The notes below the pieces were generated by a model. It had not been told where the DNA came from and did not search any database. It saw only the letters and a list, made by a program, of their open reading frames with translations. Positions 52,625 through 59,899 of a stretch of 64,000 nucleotides of DNA are shown one piece after another; the first letter of the stretch is position 1, and every line of letters starts with the position of its first letter. The stretch comes from Saprospira grandis DSM 2844 (GTDB taxonomy: Bacteria; Bacteroidota; Bacteroidia; Chitinophagales; Saprospiraceae), in NCBI RefSeq assembly GCF_000275825.1, contig NZ_JH719942.1, positions 4,209,796 to 4,273,795 on the forward strand, written 5' to 3'. A program made the position numbers and the translations under genes.

Positions 52625-53697
52625 TTAACGTAACCAAACCTTTTTTGGCCCCTCAGGCCGAATATGAAGCCTACCTTTCTGGTATCTGGCAAAGAGGCTG
52701 GCTCACTAATAATGGTCCTTTGGTCAATGAACTAGAGTCCGAGCTTAAAAACTATTTGCAATTGCCCCATTTGTACTTTTTAAGCAATGGAACAATTGCC
52801 CTACAAATTGCCATCAAGGCCCTAGATCTGCAAGGCGAGATTCTGACCACGCCCTTTTCTTATGTGGCCACAACTAGCAGTATCGTTTGGGAGAACTGCC
52901 GGGCCGTTTTTGTCGATATTGATGCCGAAACGCTCAATATTGACCCCAATTTATTGGAACAGCATATTGGTCCAAATACTTCGGCTATTTTGGCCACCCA
53001 TGTCTATGGCAATCCCTGCGATATTGACGCCATTCAAAAAATTGCCGATAAACATAACCTAAAGGTTATTTATGATGCCGCTCACTGCTTTGGTAGCGAG
53101 TATAAGGGCCAATCGGTCTTCGCTTTTGGCGATGTGAGTACTTGTAGCTTTCATGCCACCAAGCTCTTTCATACCATTGAAGGAGGGGCCCTGATGAGCC
53201 CTTCCGAAGAAATTGCGCAGCGCCTTGGCTATATGCGCAACTTTGGCCATGATGGTCCAGAAAGCTTTGCGGAAGTGGGTATCAATGGCAAAAACTCTGA
53301 GTTTCATGCCGCTATGGGCTTGGTCAATCTCAAACATATTAGCCGCATTCGCCAATCTCGTTTGGACCAAAAAGCCTATTATGATAAGGCCCTCAAAGGC
53401 CTTCCTCTTAGCCAACCCAAAATTCTGGCCCAAGCTCAACCCAATTATTCTTATTATCCCATCATTTTTGAGACAGAAGAAGCCCTGCTCCAAACAGTCA
53501 AAGCCCTAAATAGCCACTGGATTTACCCCCGCCGCTATTTTTATCCCGCCCTCAATTCCCTAAATTATGTGGACCAACAAAGCTGTCCTATTGCCGAGGA
53601 TTTCTCGAAAAGGGTGCTTTGCCTGCCCATGTATGTAGAGCTTTCTGAGGCCGAAATGAAGCTGATTAGCAATGTGATTTGTCAATCTATAAAGTAG
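52621..53697 (+). CDS. DegT/DnrJ/EryC1/StrS aminotransferase, VioA-like
   Basis: PLP-dependent sugar aminotransferase. LTNNGPLVNELESELKNYL (about 29-47), TTPFSYVATTSSIVWE, THVYGNPCDIDAIQKIAD, YDAAHCFGSEYKG and SFHATKLFHTIEGGAL, whose Lys binds PLP (about 181). The pattern LTNNGP...HATKxFxTxEGG is closest in memory to VioA, which makes dTDP-4-amino-4,6-dideoxyglucose. The acetyltransferase 4 nt downstream fits VioB, giving dTDP-Qui4NAc. The exact sugar is inference. Confidence 0.87.
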   Translation: MINVTKPFLAPQAEYEAYLSGIWQRGWLTNNGPLVNELESELKNYLQLPHLYFLSNGTIALQIAIKALDLQGEILTTPFSYVATTSSIVWENCRAVFVDIDAETLNIDPNLLEQHIGPNTSAILATHVYGNPCDIDAIQKIADKHNLKVIYDAAHCFGSEYKGQSVFAFGDVSTCSFHATKLFHTIEGGALMSPSEEIAQRLGYMRNFGHDGPESFAEVGINGKNSEFHAAMGLVNLKHISRIRQSRLDQKAYYDKALKGLPLSQPKILAQAQPNYSYYPIIFETEEALLQTVKALNSHWIYPRRYFYPALNSLNYVDQQSCPIAEDFSKRVLCLPMYVELSEAEMKLISNVICQSIK

Positions 53698-53701
53698 ACC
53701 T

Positions 53702-54337
53702 ATGATTATTATGGGGGCTGGAGGGCATGCACTCGAAATCCTAGAGCTGGCCGCCCAAAATGGGCAGTTGGAGGGCCTTTGCTTTTTTGACAATACCCGC
53801 AAGGCGCCCTCTTGGGTCTATGATCGCTTTCCCGTTTTCTACCAAGAGGAGCAGCTGCGGGCGCATTTTGCCCAAGACCCAAATTTTGTTTTGGGGGTGG
53901 GTAGTCCTAAAGTACGCCGTATTTTGGCCCAAATTGGCCGAGCCGCAGGCGGGCAGCTCCAAAGCATTCAGGCCCAAGATGTCTATATTGGCCAGTTTGA
54001 TAACCAATTGGCCCAGGGCCTCAATCTGATGCAGGGCGTTTGGATTAGCAATTCGGTGCGCATTGAGGAGGGCGCCCTGATTAACGCGGGGGCGCAGCTG
54101 CATCATGAGGTGAACCTGGGGGCTTATACGGAGATTTCGCCTAAGGCCCTACTTTTGGGGGCGGTCCAAATTGGCCAAAATTGCCGAATTGGGGCCCATG
54201 CGACGATTCTGCCAGGCATCAAAATTGCCGATGAGGTGGTGGTTGGCGCTGGGGCGCTGGTCCATAAAAATTTGCCCAAAGGGGTAACGGCTGTTGGCGT
54301 TCCGGCCAAAATTATTAAGGGAGCTACTGTTTTTTAG
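53702..54337 (+). CDS. NeuD/PglD-type sugar O/N-acetyltransferase
   Basis: N-terminal nucleotide-sugar domain (MIIMGAGGHALEILELAAQN) and a left-handed beta-helix of hexapeptide repeats (about 110-211: VRIEEGALINAGAQLHHEVN, IGQNCRIGAHATILPGIKIA). The likely catalytic His is in AQLHHEV. With the VioA-like aminotransferase it probably acetylates a dTDP-amino-sugar. The frame ends in TTTTTAG, in which the stop TAG is shared with the opening TTTTTAGGGG of repeat copy 18; the conserved family end (GVPAKIIKG) comes just before. Confidence 0.85.
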   Translation: MIIMGAGGHALEILELAAQNGQLEGLCFFDNTRKAPSWVYDRFPVFYQEEQLRAHFAQDPNFVLGVGSPKVRRILAQIGRAAGGQLQSIQAQDVYIGQFDNQLAQGLNLMQGVWISNSVRIEEGALINAGAQLHHEVNLGAYTEISPKALLLGAVQIGQNCRIGAHATILPGIKIADEVVVGAGALVHKNLPKGVTAVGVPAKIIKGATVF

Positions 54338-54463
54338 GGGCATCCCGCAGCCCTATTGTTTGGGGCTGCGGGCGCTAGGTTGCACAGCTCGCTGTTCGCT
54401 CGGCCCTGCAGCGGCTTTGCCGCTTTGGTCTGGCCTTCGGCCACTGCTCCACAGCGCTATGCC
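54331..54463 (+). repeat. Modular GC-rich repeat, copy 18, supplying a stop codon
   Basis: TTTTTAGGGGCATCCCGC, stem-loop 1 (CCGCAGCCC...GGGCTGCGG), CGCTAGGTTGCACAGCTCGC, GCTCGGCCCTGC, stem-loop 2 (AGCGGCTTTGCCGCT), TTGGTCTGGCCTTCGGCCA, ACAGCGCTATGCC. Its first bases encode the last residues and TAG stop of the acetyltransferase. Downstream palindromes: CGGCCTACGGCCG, GGGCGGGCTCCGCCCGCC and GGGATTCCGTAAGGAATCCC. Confidence 0.87.
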
Positions 54464-54626
54464 GTTCGGCCTACGGCCGGGCGGGCTCCGCCCGCCATTG
54501 GACCAGAGTCCTCGGCCAGCCAGCCCGAGGGATTCCGTAAGGAATCCCGTGGAGGGGTGGGTGGGCGGGGACATATAGACGAATGAGGAGCGCAGCGAGG
54601 AATACCGCTTTTGGATCTAGTATGGC

Positions 54627-54744
54627 AGGGCCTAGCGCTGGTAGGCAGTGGCCGCAGGCCAGACCGAGCCAGCGAAGCTGGCGAAGGGCCGAGCGAACAG
54701 CGAGCTGCCGAACATAGCGGCCACCAAAGGTGGCAGGCCCCTAA
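54627..54744 (-). repeat. Modular GC-rich repeat, copy 19
   Basis: Minus-strand reading: TTTAGGGGCCTGCC, stem-loop 1 (GCCACCTTTGGTGGC), CGCTATGTTCGGCAGCTCGC, GCTCGGCCCTTCGCC, stem-loop 2 (GCCAGCTTCGCTGGC), TCGGTCTGGCCTGCGGCCA, CAGCGCTAGGCC. It faces copy 18 tail to tail, the two enclosing about 160 bp of GC-rich palindromic sequence with no gene. Confidence 0.88.
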
Positions 54745-54764
54745 ATCATCCTAAACAAAAAGAA

Positions 54765-56000
54765 ATGAGAATTTTAGTTTTTATGCTCTTGCTTTGCAGT
54801 AACCTGCAAGCGCAATATTATGGCCGCCATATTCCAGTAGCCAGCCAACTCATTTTACCTCCAGAAGAATTTGGAGAAGGCCCCTATCCCCTTTTGGTCA
54901 TGCTGCCCTTTACGAGCGGCAATGCCCGCTATATGTTTGAGGCCTATGCCAAAGCTGCGGGCAGCGAAAAAAGCGATTCGGACCAAGAAAAACTGGCCAG
55001 CATTATTGCCGCCCTGCCCGCCCCCGGCGAACAAGCCCAGCCCTTTGCCCTTATGTTGCCTGCAGGAAAAGGCAGCCGCAGAGATCACTCTTGGCGAGGA
55101 TTTAAGGCCTGTTTTGAACGCTATGAAAGTCGTTTGGAAAAAGACATTAAGCGCAATTTGGGCCGCTACCCTATTGACAGCCAACGCATTTACCTGACGG
55201 GCGTCTCTTTGGGCGGCGATTTGAGTTGGGCCATTTCTCAACGGCAGCCCCAGCGCTACCAAGGCGCCTTGGTGATGGGCAGCCGTTGTAGCTACCCCAC
55301 CACCGCCCCAACCCTAAGGCTTTTTAAGGAAAAAGACTATCGCTTTTTTATGACCATGGGCATGCAAGAAGCGCCCGACCGCCTCAATGGGATGCGTTAT
55401 GCCCGCCGTTTGCTTGATAGTGCGGGCGTGGACCATATTTATAAGGAAATGCCCGAGCTGCGGCACAACAAAGCCGAACTCTGGCTATTTTTGGAGGGAT
55501 TGCGCTATCTTTTGGCCCCAAAAGCTACTAGCCAATTGGTCCAAAAAGAACAAGCCCTGCCCTTAGATAAAATAGTAGGAACTTGGTCTAATGGCGAAAT
55601 TGAACAGAGCCAATTTGTGGCCGAAGAAAAAAGTCAGATTAGCAAAGGCGATGAACTCTTTGTGGTACAAGAAGAAACTTTTTTAGAAAATCAAAGCCTA
55701 AAAATAGAGCGCTTATCCGAGCAATCGGTCCGTTTAAAACTACCTAATTTACCGGCCATAGATGCCTATTTGGCCTGGGGGGAGCTAGAAGGAGAAGCGG
55801 CCATAGAACTACGGATTCCGGAGCAGCGCAAAGGCCAATACTACTATCGGGGCAGTAATTTGGGCCTAGAATACGAGCAAGCAGCGGGTTATATCAAACT
55901 AGATGGAGAGTTTCCGCACATTAGCTTTAGTGTAGAGCAATTTGTTGGGCGATCGGCCAAGGGCTTTGAGCGCTATTCCTTTTTTTTATTGCTAGAATAG
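54765..56000 (+). CDS. Secreted alpha/beta-hydrolase (esterase-like)
   Basis: ATG at 54765 gives a signal peptide (RILVFMLLLCSNLQAQ); the longer open frame from 54648 runs through repeat copy 19 and is rejected. Residues about 20-250 are an alpha/beta hydrolase: VMLPFTSGNARY, nucleophile Ser in YLTGVSLGGDLSW, Asp in MGMQEAPDRLNG, His in MPELRHNKAE. Residues about 260-411 are a separate beta-rich domain beginning DKIVGTWSNGEIE. Substrate unknown; polysaccharide ester or lipid is possible. Confidence 0.8.
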   Translation: MRILVFMLLLCSNLQAQYYGRHIPVASQLILPPEEFGEGPYPLLVMLPFTSGNARYMFEAYAKAAGSEKSDSDQEKLASIIAALPAPGEQAQPFALMLPAGKGSRRDHSWRGFKACFERYESRLEKDIKRNLGRYPIDSQRIYLTGVSLGGDLSWAISQRQPQRYQGALVMGSRCSYPTTAPTLRLFKEKDYRFFMTMGMQEAPDRLNGMRYARRLLDSAGVDHIYKEMPELRHNKAELWLFLEGLRYLLAPKATSQLVQKEQALPLDKIVGTWSNGEIEQSQFVAEEKSQISKGDELFVVQEETFLENQSLKIERLSEQSVRLKLPNLPAIDAYLAWGELEGEAAIELRIPEQRKGQYYYRGSNLGLEYEQAAGYIKLDGEFPHISFSVEQFVGRSAKGFERYSFFLLLE

Positions 56001-56034
56001 ATGTAGTTTTGAGGCCACAAAACTACGATGCATT

Positions 56035-56766
56035 ATGTCTACAACATGGTTTGCCGATTGGTTTGACTCGGCCTATTATCACTTACTATACAATAACAGA
56101 AACGAAGCTGAAGCGCAGGAATTCATGCGTAATCTTTTGGCGCATTTGAACTTAGAGAAAGGGAGTCGCCTATTAGATTTGGCCTGTGGCAAGGGCCGTC
56201 ATTCTATTTATTTGCATAGCCAAGGCTATGAAGTTTTGGGCGTAGATTTGGCTCCAGAAAGCATTGCCGCCGCCAATGAGCAGGCCCAAGAAGGCCTCAG
56301 CTTTGCCGTGCACGATATGCGGGAGACTTTAAATATGGGCCAATTTGATGCGGTGCTCAATCTCTTTACCAGCTTTGGCTACTTTGAAAGTGAAGAAGAG
56401 CATCTGCAAACCCTAAAAGAGGTCCGAAACATGCTGCCCAAAGATGGCTTTTTTGTGATGGACTTTATGAATGCACATAAAGTTATTCAAAATCTTGTTT
56501 TGGCCGAAGAGAAGCAAGTAGGAGATGTTCTTTTTCATCTTCGTCGCTATGTAGAAAACGGCTACATTGTTAAGGATATTCGCTTTGAGGCCGAGGGACA
56601 AAACTTTAACTTTCAGGAGCGGGTACGTGGCTTTTTGTTGGCCGATTTGCAAGCTCTTTTTGCTCAGGCGGGACTAGAAATTGTAGCCCAATTTGGCAAC
56701 TATCAACTGGCTCCTTTTGCCGAAGAAAGCGCTAATCGTTTGATCTTAATTGCTAAAGCATGCTAG
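56035..56766 (+). CDS. Class I SAM-dependent methyltransferase
   Basis: 243 residues: SAM motif I in LLDLACGKGRHSIYLHSQGY (about 45-64), acidic ribose-binding VLGVDLAPESI, motif post-I AVLNLFTSFGYFESEEEHLQ. No specific substrate can be named. Seven bases overlap the PAP2 gene, so the pair is co-translated. Confidence 0.87.
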   Translation: MSTTWFADWFDSAYYHLLYNNRNEAEAQEFMRNLLAHLNLEKGSRLLDLACGKGRHSIYLHSQGYEVLGVDLAPESIAAANEQAQEGLSFAVHDMRETLNMGQFDAVLNLFTSFGYFESEEEHLQTLKEVRNMLPKDGFFVMDFMNAHKVIQNLVLAEEKQVGDVLFHLRRYVENGYIVKDIRFEAEGQNFNFQERVRGFLLADLQALFAQAGLEIVAQFGNYQLAPFAEESANRLILIAKAC

Positions 56767-57332
56767 CCGAACTCATTGCTTGGGACCAACAGCTATTTAC
56801 GACCATAAATGGGGGCTGGCACAGCCCCTTTTTGGACCAAATTTTTCCAATTTGGCGAGAAAAAACGACTTGGATTCCCTTATATATTCTCATCTTAGCC
56901 AGCCTCATCTATAAGCGCAAAAGCAAAGTTTGGCAGCCCCTTTTGCTCTTGGGGCTAGGCCTGCTCCTCTTTGATACCTTCAGTAGCCAATTGCTCAAAA
57001 AGAATGTAATGCGCTTGCGGCCCTGCCGCACGGCCAGCCTAGAAGAAGAACTGCATTTACTGGTAACCTGCGGCAGCGGCTACAGCTTTACCTCCTCTCA
57101 TGCAACCAATCATTTTGGCTTGGCCTATCTCTTTGCCCAACTTCTTTCTACGGATTACAAAGCCTATAAAACCTACTTTTGGATCGGCTTTTTGCTTTGG
57201 GCCTTTAGCATTGCCTATGGGCAGCTCTATGTGGGCGTTCACTTCCCCTTAGACCTCCTTTGTGGCGCTTTTTTGGGCCTGAGTTTATCGGCGGTATTGT
57301 ATTGGGGGTATAAGCGTTTGGGTTGGGGTTGA
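56760..57332 (+). CDS. PAP2-family membrane phosphatase
   Basis: 190 residues, six hydrophobic helices. Acid-phosphatase motifs: KNVMRLRPC (about 81-89), SFTSSHATN (about 107-115, His) and GQLYVGVHFPLD (about 156-167). The family removes phosphate from lipid phosphates such as undecaprenyl pyrophosphate or phosphatidate; which one is not clear. Begins inside the methyltransferase end. Confidence 0.88.
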   Translation: MLAELIAWDQQLFTTINGGWHSPFLDQIFPIWREKTTWIPLYILILASLIYKRKSKVWQPLLLLGLGLLLFDTFSSQLLKKNVMRLRPCRTASLEEELHLLVTCGSGYSFTSSHATNHFGLAYLFAQLLSTDYKAYKTYFWIGFLLWAFSIAYGQLYVGVHFPLDLLCGAFLGLSLSAVLYWGYKRLGWG

Positions 57333-57382
57333 GTTATCTCTCACTTTAAATAAATTGACTATCTTTATCATAAAAATGAGCT

Positions 57383-58954
57383 ATGATTTTTCCTAGAACT
57401 GTAGATAACCGCTTTAGCAATTACTTAGAAGCTAGCCTTTTCCAAACATTTAGTGAATTGGGCGAACACTACAGTGTTTTTTATAAAGTTTGGTTACAAG
57501 ATTCAAAAACAGAAAATAGTAGTGGATCATCTGTGATGTCTTTTATCCTCTTAGATAAGAGAGCGGGAATCATTATATTAGACATAAATCAAGGAGGAAT
57601 TATTAACACTAATTTCCAAAATATAGAACCACTGCTAAAGGAAGAACTTCTTCAGCAACTCCCCTCAAAGAAAATTCCCCCCATAAAAATTTTTTCTTTT
57701 TCTAAAAATGATGAAGCTGCAATAAGCAAATTAGTCCAAGAGCTGCTAAACCCCTTAGCTGAAGAAGCTCAACTAATTGATGCCGAGGACTTTTCTATCT
57801 TAGAGCAGTTTTTTAAAGTTAAAAGCGCATTTTACGCCTATCCCATCCAGTTAGAATCATTGCGATTTGAAAATTATAAAGGAATAAAAAAAATTGCCTT
57901 AAATGGGCTTCCTAAAGAAGCTTCTTGGTTTTTTATAACGGGTGAAAATGGCTTTGGAAAAACCTCTTTTCTTCAAGCTCTTGCTGTTTCACTAGATGGT
58001 AAACTCCCCAAAAGTGAGCTTCAAAGAGAACGCTTTGAGGAATCCCCTTCACCTCTTCAAGCAAATCTTTGGACGATTATTCATAAAAACGAAGTTACAG
58101 CTTGTCCCCCATTTTTTGTCTTCAGTAAGGGACAGTCAGATACTAGCTACCACAGCGTTCTAGCTTATGGTGCATCTCGTTTAGATATTGATAAAGACCC
58201 CAATCCTCAAAGGCATGCGAGCAACCCTATTGAGAGCTTGTTTAATAGTCAATATGTAATGAGAAATATTGAAGACAAACTCTTAGAATGGAATCTCTTA
58301 GACCGCGAGCGTTTTGAGAAAACTAAACAAATACTAGAGGAGCTACTACCTGCCATAAAAATTGAAATCGTAGCTAAGAAATCGATTTGGTACAAAGAAA
58401 AAGCTCCAGAAGAAAGCTATTTTGAGGCCGTTAGTTTTGATGAACTAGCCGCAGGTTATCGCAGTTTGTTGGCGCTTTTTGGGGATATGATTATCAGGTT
58501 ATATGAACGTCAACCCAATGTTATTGACCCCAAAGAGTTTGTTGGCCTTATCATTATCGATGAAATTGCCCTGCATTGGCATCCAAAGTGGCAAAGAAAG
58601 CTGCCTACAATACTAAGTCAGCTTTTTCCCAAATTGATTTTTGTAGTATCCACTCATAGCCCTATACCTCTTTTAGGCGCTCCTAAGAATAGTGTCATCC
58701 TTACGCTTAACCGAACTCAAAAAGATGGAATCACGGTAAGGCGCTTAGAGAGACTAGAACAAGAGCTCCCAAAACTACTTCCCAACCTCATCCTAAGCTC
58801 TGATATTTTCAATATGGATGATTTGGCTCCAATCAGTGCACAACAAGAGGAAATCCTTAATTTCAGTGCATCTATGCAAGACAAAAATGCTAGAGAACAA
58901 GCTAAAGAGCATTTAAAAGCACTATTCAAAGAATTAGAAGAGGAAGAAGACTAA
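57383..58954 (+). CDS. AAA ATPase of Septu (PtuA-like) type with unusual N-terminal domain
   Basis: 523 residues. The ATPase core carries Walker A FITGENGFGKTSFLQ (about 184-198), Walker B GLIIIDEIALHWHP (about 388-401) and the switch FVVSTHSP (about 420), as in SMC/OLD-like defence ATPases. It follows an N-terminal part of about 165 residues. Within it, YSVFYKVWLQDSK and SFILLDKRAGIIILDI resemble the core of a NERD nuclease, but the catalytic Asp-Glu-Lys are not kept. An HNH nuclease gene lies 34 nt downstream, as in Septu systems. The pair is AT-richer than its neighbours, suggesting transfer. Confidence 0.82.
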   Translation: MIFPRTVDNRFSNYLEASLFQTFSELGEHYSVFYKVWLQDSKTENSSGSSVMSFILLDKRAGIIILDINQGGIINTNFQNIEPLLKEELLQQLPSKKIPPIKIFSFSKNDEAAISKLVQELLNPLAEEAQLIDAEDFSILEQFFKVKSAFYAYPIQLESLRFENYKGIKKIALNGLPKEASWFFITGENGFGKTSFLQALAVSLDGKLPKSELQRERFEESPSPLQANLWTIIHKNEVTACPPFFVFSKGQSDTSYHSVLAYGASRLDIDKDPNPQRHASNPIESLFNSQYVMRNIEDKLLEWNLLDRERFEKTKQILEELLPAIKIEIVAKKSIWYKEKAPEESYFEAVSFDELAAGYRSLLALFGDMIIRLYERQPNVIDPKEFVGLIIIDEIALHWHPKWQRKLPTILSQLFPKLIFVVSTHSPIPLLGAPKNSVILTLNRTQKDGITVRRLERLEQELPKLLPNLILSSDIFNMDDLAPISAQQEEILNFSASMQDKNAREQAKEHLKALFKELEEEED

Positions 58955-58988
58955 CCTCCTATGCCCTAAAGCACAATAATAGTATCTG

Positions 58989-59879
58989 ATGATTCCTGTC
59001 CAAAAAAAACCTCTTTCGATTCCAGCCAAACTAAGCTCGGAAAGTTGCCTCAATAATAGACGGCAAATTATTGGTCCACCTATAAATAAAGGTAAAATTA
59101 GTGCCTACTACTATGGTGATACTTCTGTAAAGGAAAAGTTGAACGAACTCTATTATAATAAATGTGCTTACTGTGAAAGTTTATTGGACGGTTTTGATGT
59201 AGAACACTATCGTCCTAAAAAAGGAGTTACTGAAAATACTACTCACCCAGGTTACTACTGGCTAGCTTATGAATGGACCAATTTACTCCCCGCTTGCATA
59301 AGTTGCAATCAAAGACAAAAAGGGAATCATTTCCCAGTGAATAACAGCCATAAAACAATTCCCTCCTGTAACCATCTCAGCGAAATTATTGAGTCAGACC
59401 AAAAATTAAACGAACTCTACCTTAGCCAAGAAGTGCCCCTTTTACTACATCCAGAAGAGCAAAACTTTGATCCCTTTGACTATTTTGATTTTAATCTTGA
59501 GACAGCAGCAATAATAGTCAAAAAAGATCTAAGTAAAACAGACTTAAAATATAAACGGGCCGATGCTACAATAAAAATAATAGGACTTGATAGAGACTAC
59601 CTAAAGACTCGACGAGCCAACATTATAATAGCATTATCCAATGAATTCTTGTTCCATTTATCCCAATTGGCAACAGGAAAAATCCAACTGCCCGATCTAC
59701 AAACTATCTTTTATCGCCTCTTAGCTAAACTAGAAAGCAATTCTCAAGTAAATAACGAATATGCTTTCTTCTGGCAGTATTTAAAGACAAATGCCCTATA
59801 TCTAATCAACTTATCAGTTAATAATTTTATTCCTGACCCAAGGTTTCAAAACCTACTTATTCGACGCTTTCAGAAATGA
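58989..59879 (+). CDS. HNH endonuclease, TIGR02646/PtuB-like
   Basis: 296 residues. Zinc-finger HNH: KCAYCESLLDGFDVEHYRPK (Cys59, Cys62, catalytic His about 73), then WTNLLPACISCNQRQKGNHF (Cys pair about 103 and 106, with Asn and Lys as expected). This layout is that of PtuB-type nucleases found beside defence ATPases, including in retron Ec78. It presumably cuts DNA once released by the ATPase on phage infection. AT-rich like its partner. No reverse transcriptase or retron RNA was seen beside it. Confidence 0.85.
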   Translation: MIPVQKKPLSIPAKLSSESCLNNRRQIIGPPINKGKISAYYYGDTSVKEKLNELYYNKCAYCESLLDGFDVEHYRPKKGVTENTTHPGYYWLAYEWTNLLPACISCNQRQKGNHFPVNNSHKTIPSCNHLSEIIESDQKLNELYLSQEVPLLLHPEEQNFDPFDYFDFNLETAAIIVKKDLSKTDLKYKRADATIKIIGLDRDYLKTRRANIIIALSNEFLFHLSQLATGKIQLPDLQTIFYRLLAKLESNSQVNNEYAFFWQYLKTNALYLINLSVNNFIPDPRFQNLLIRRFQK

Positions 59880-59899
59880 CTTGAGGAATACTCTTAGCA

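Noticed and set aside
54648-54764. N-terminal extension of the esterase-like protein
   Set aside because: It runs through repeat copy 19; the signal peptide begins exactly at ATG 54765.
57333-57382. Retron RNA before the ATPase gene
   Set aside because: Only 50 bp are available and no reverse transcriptase gene is present.
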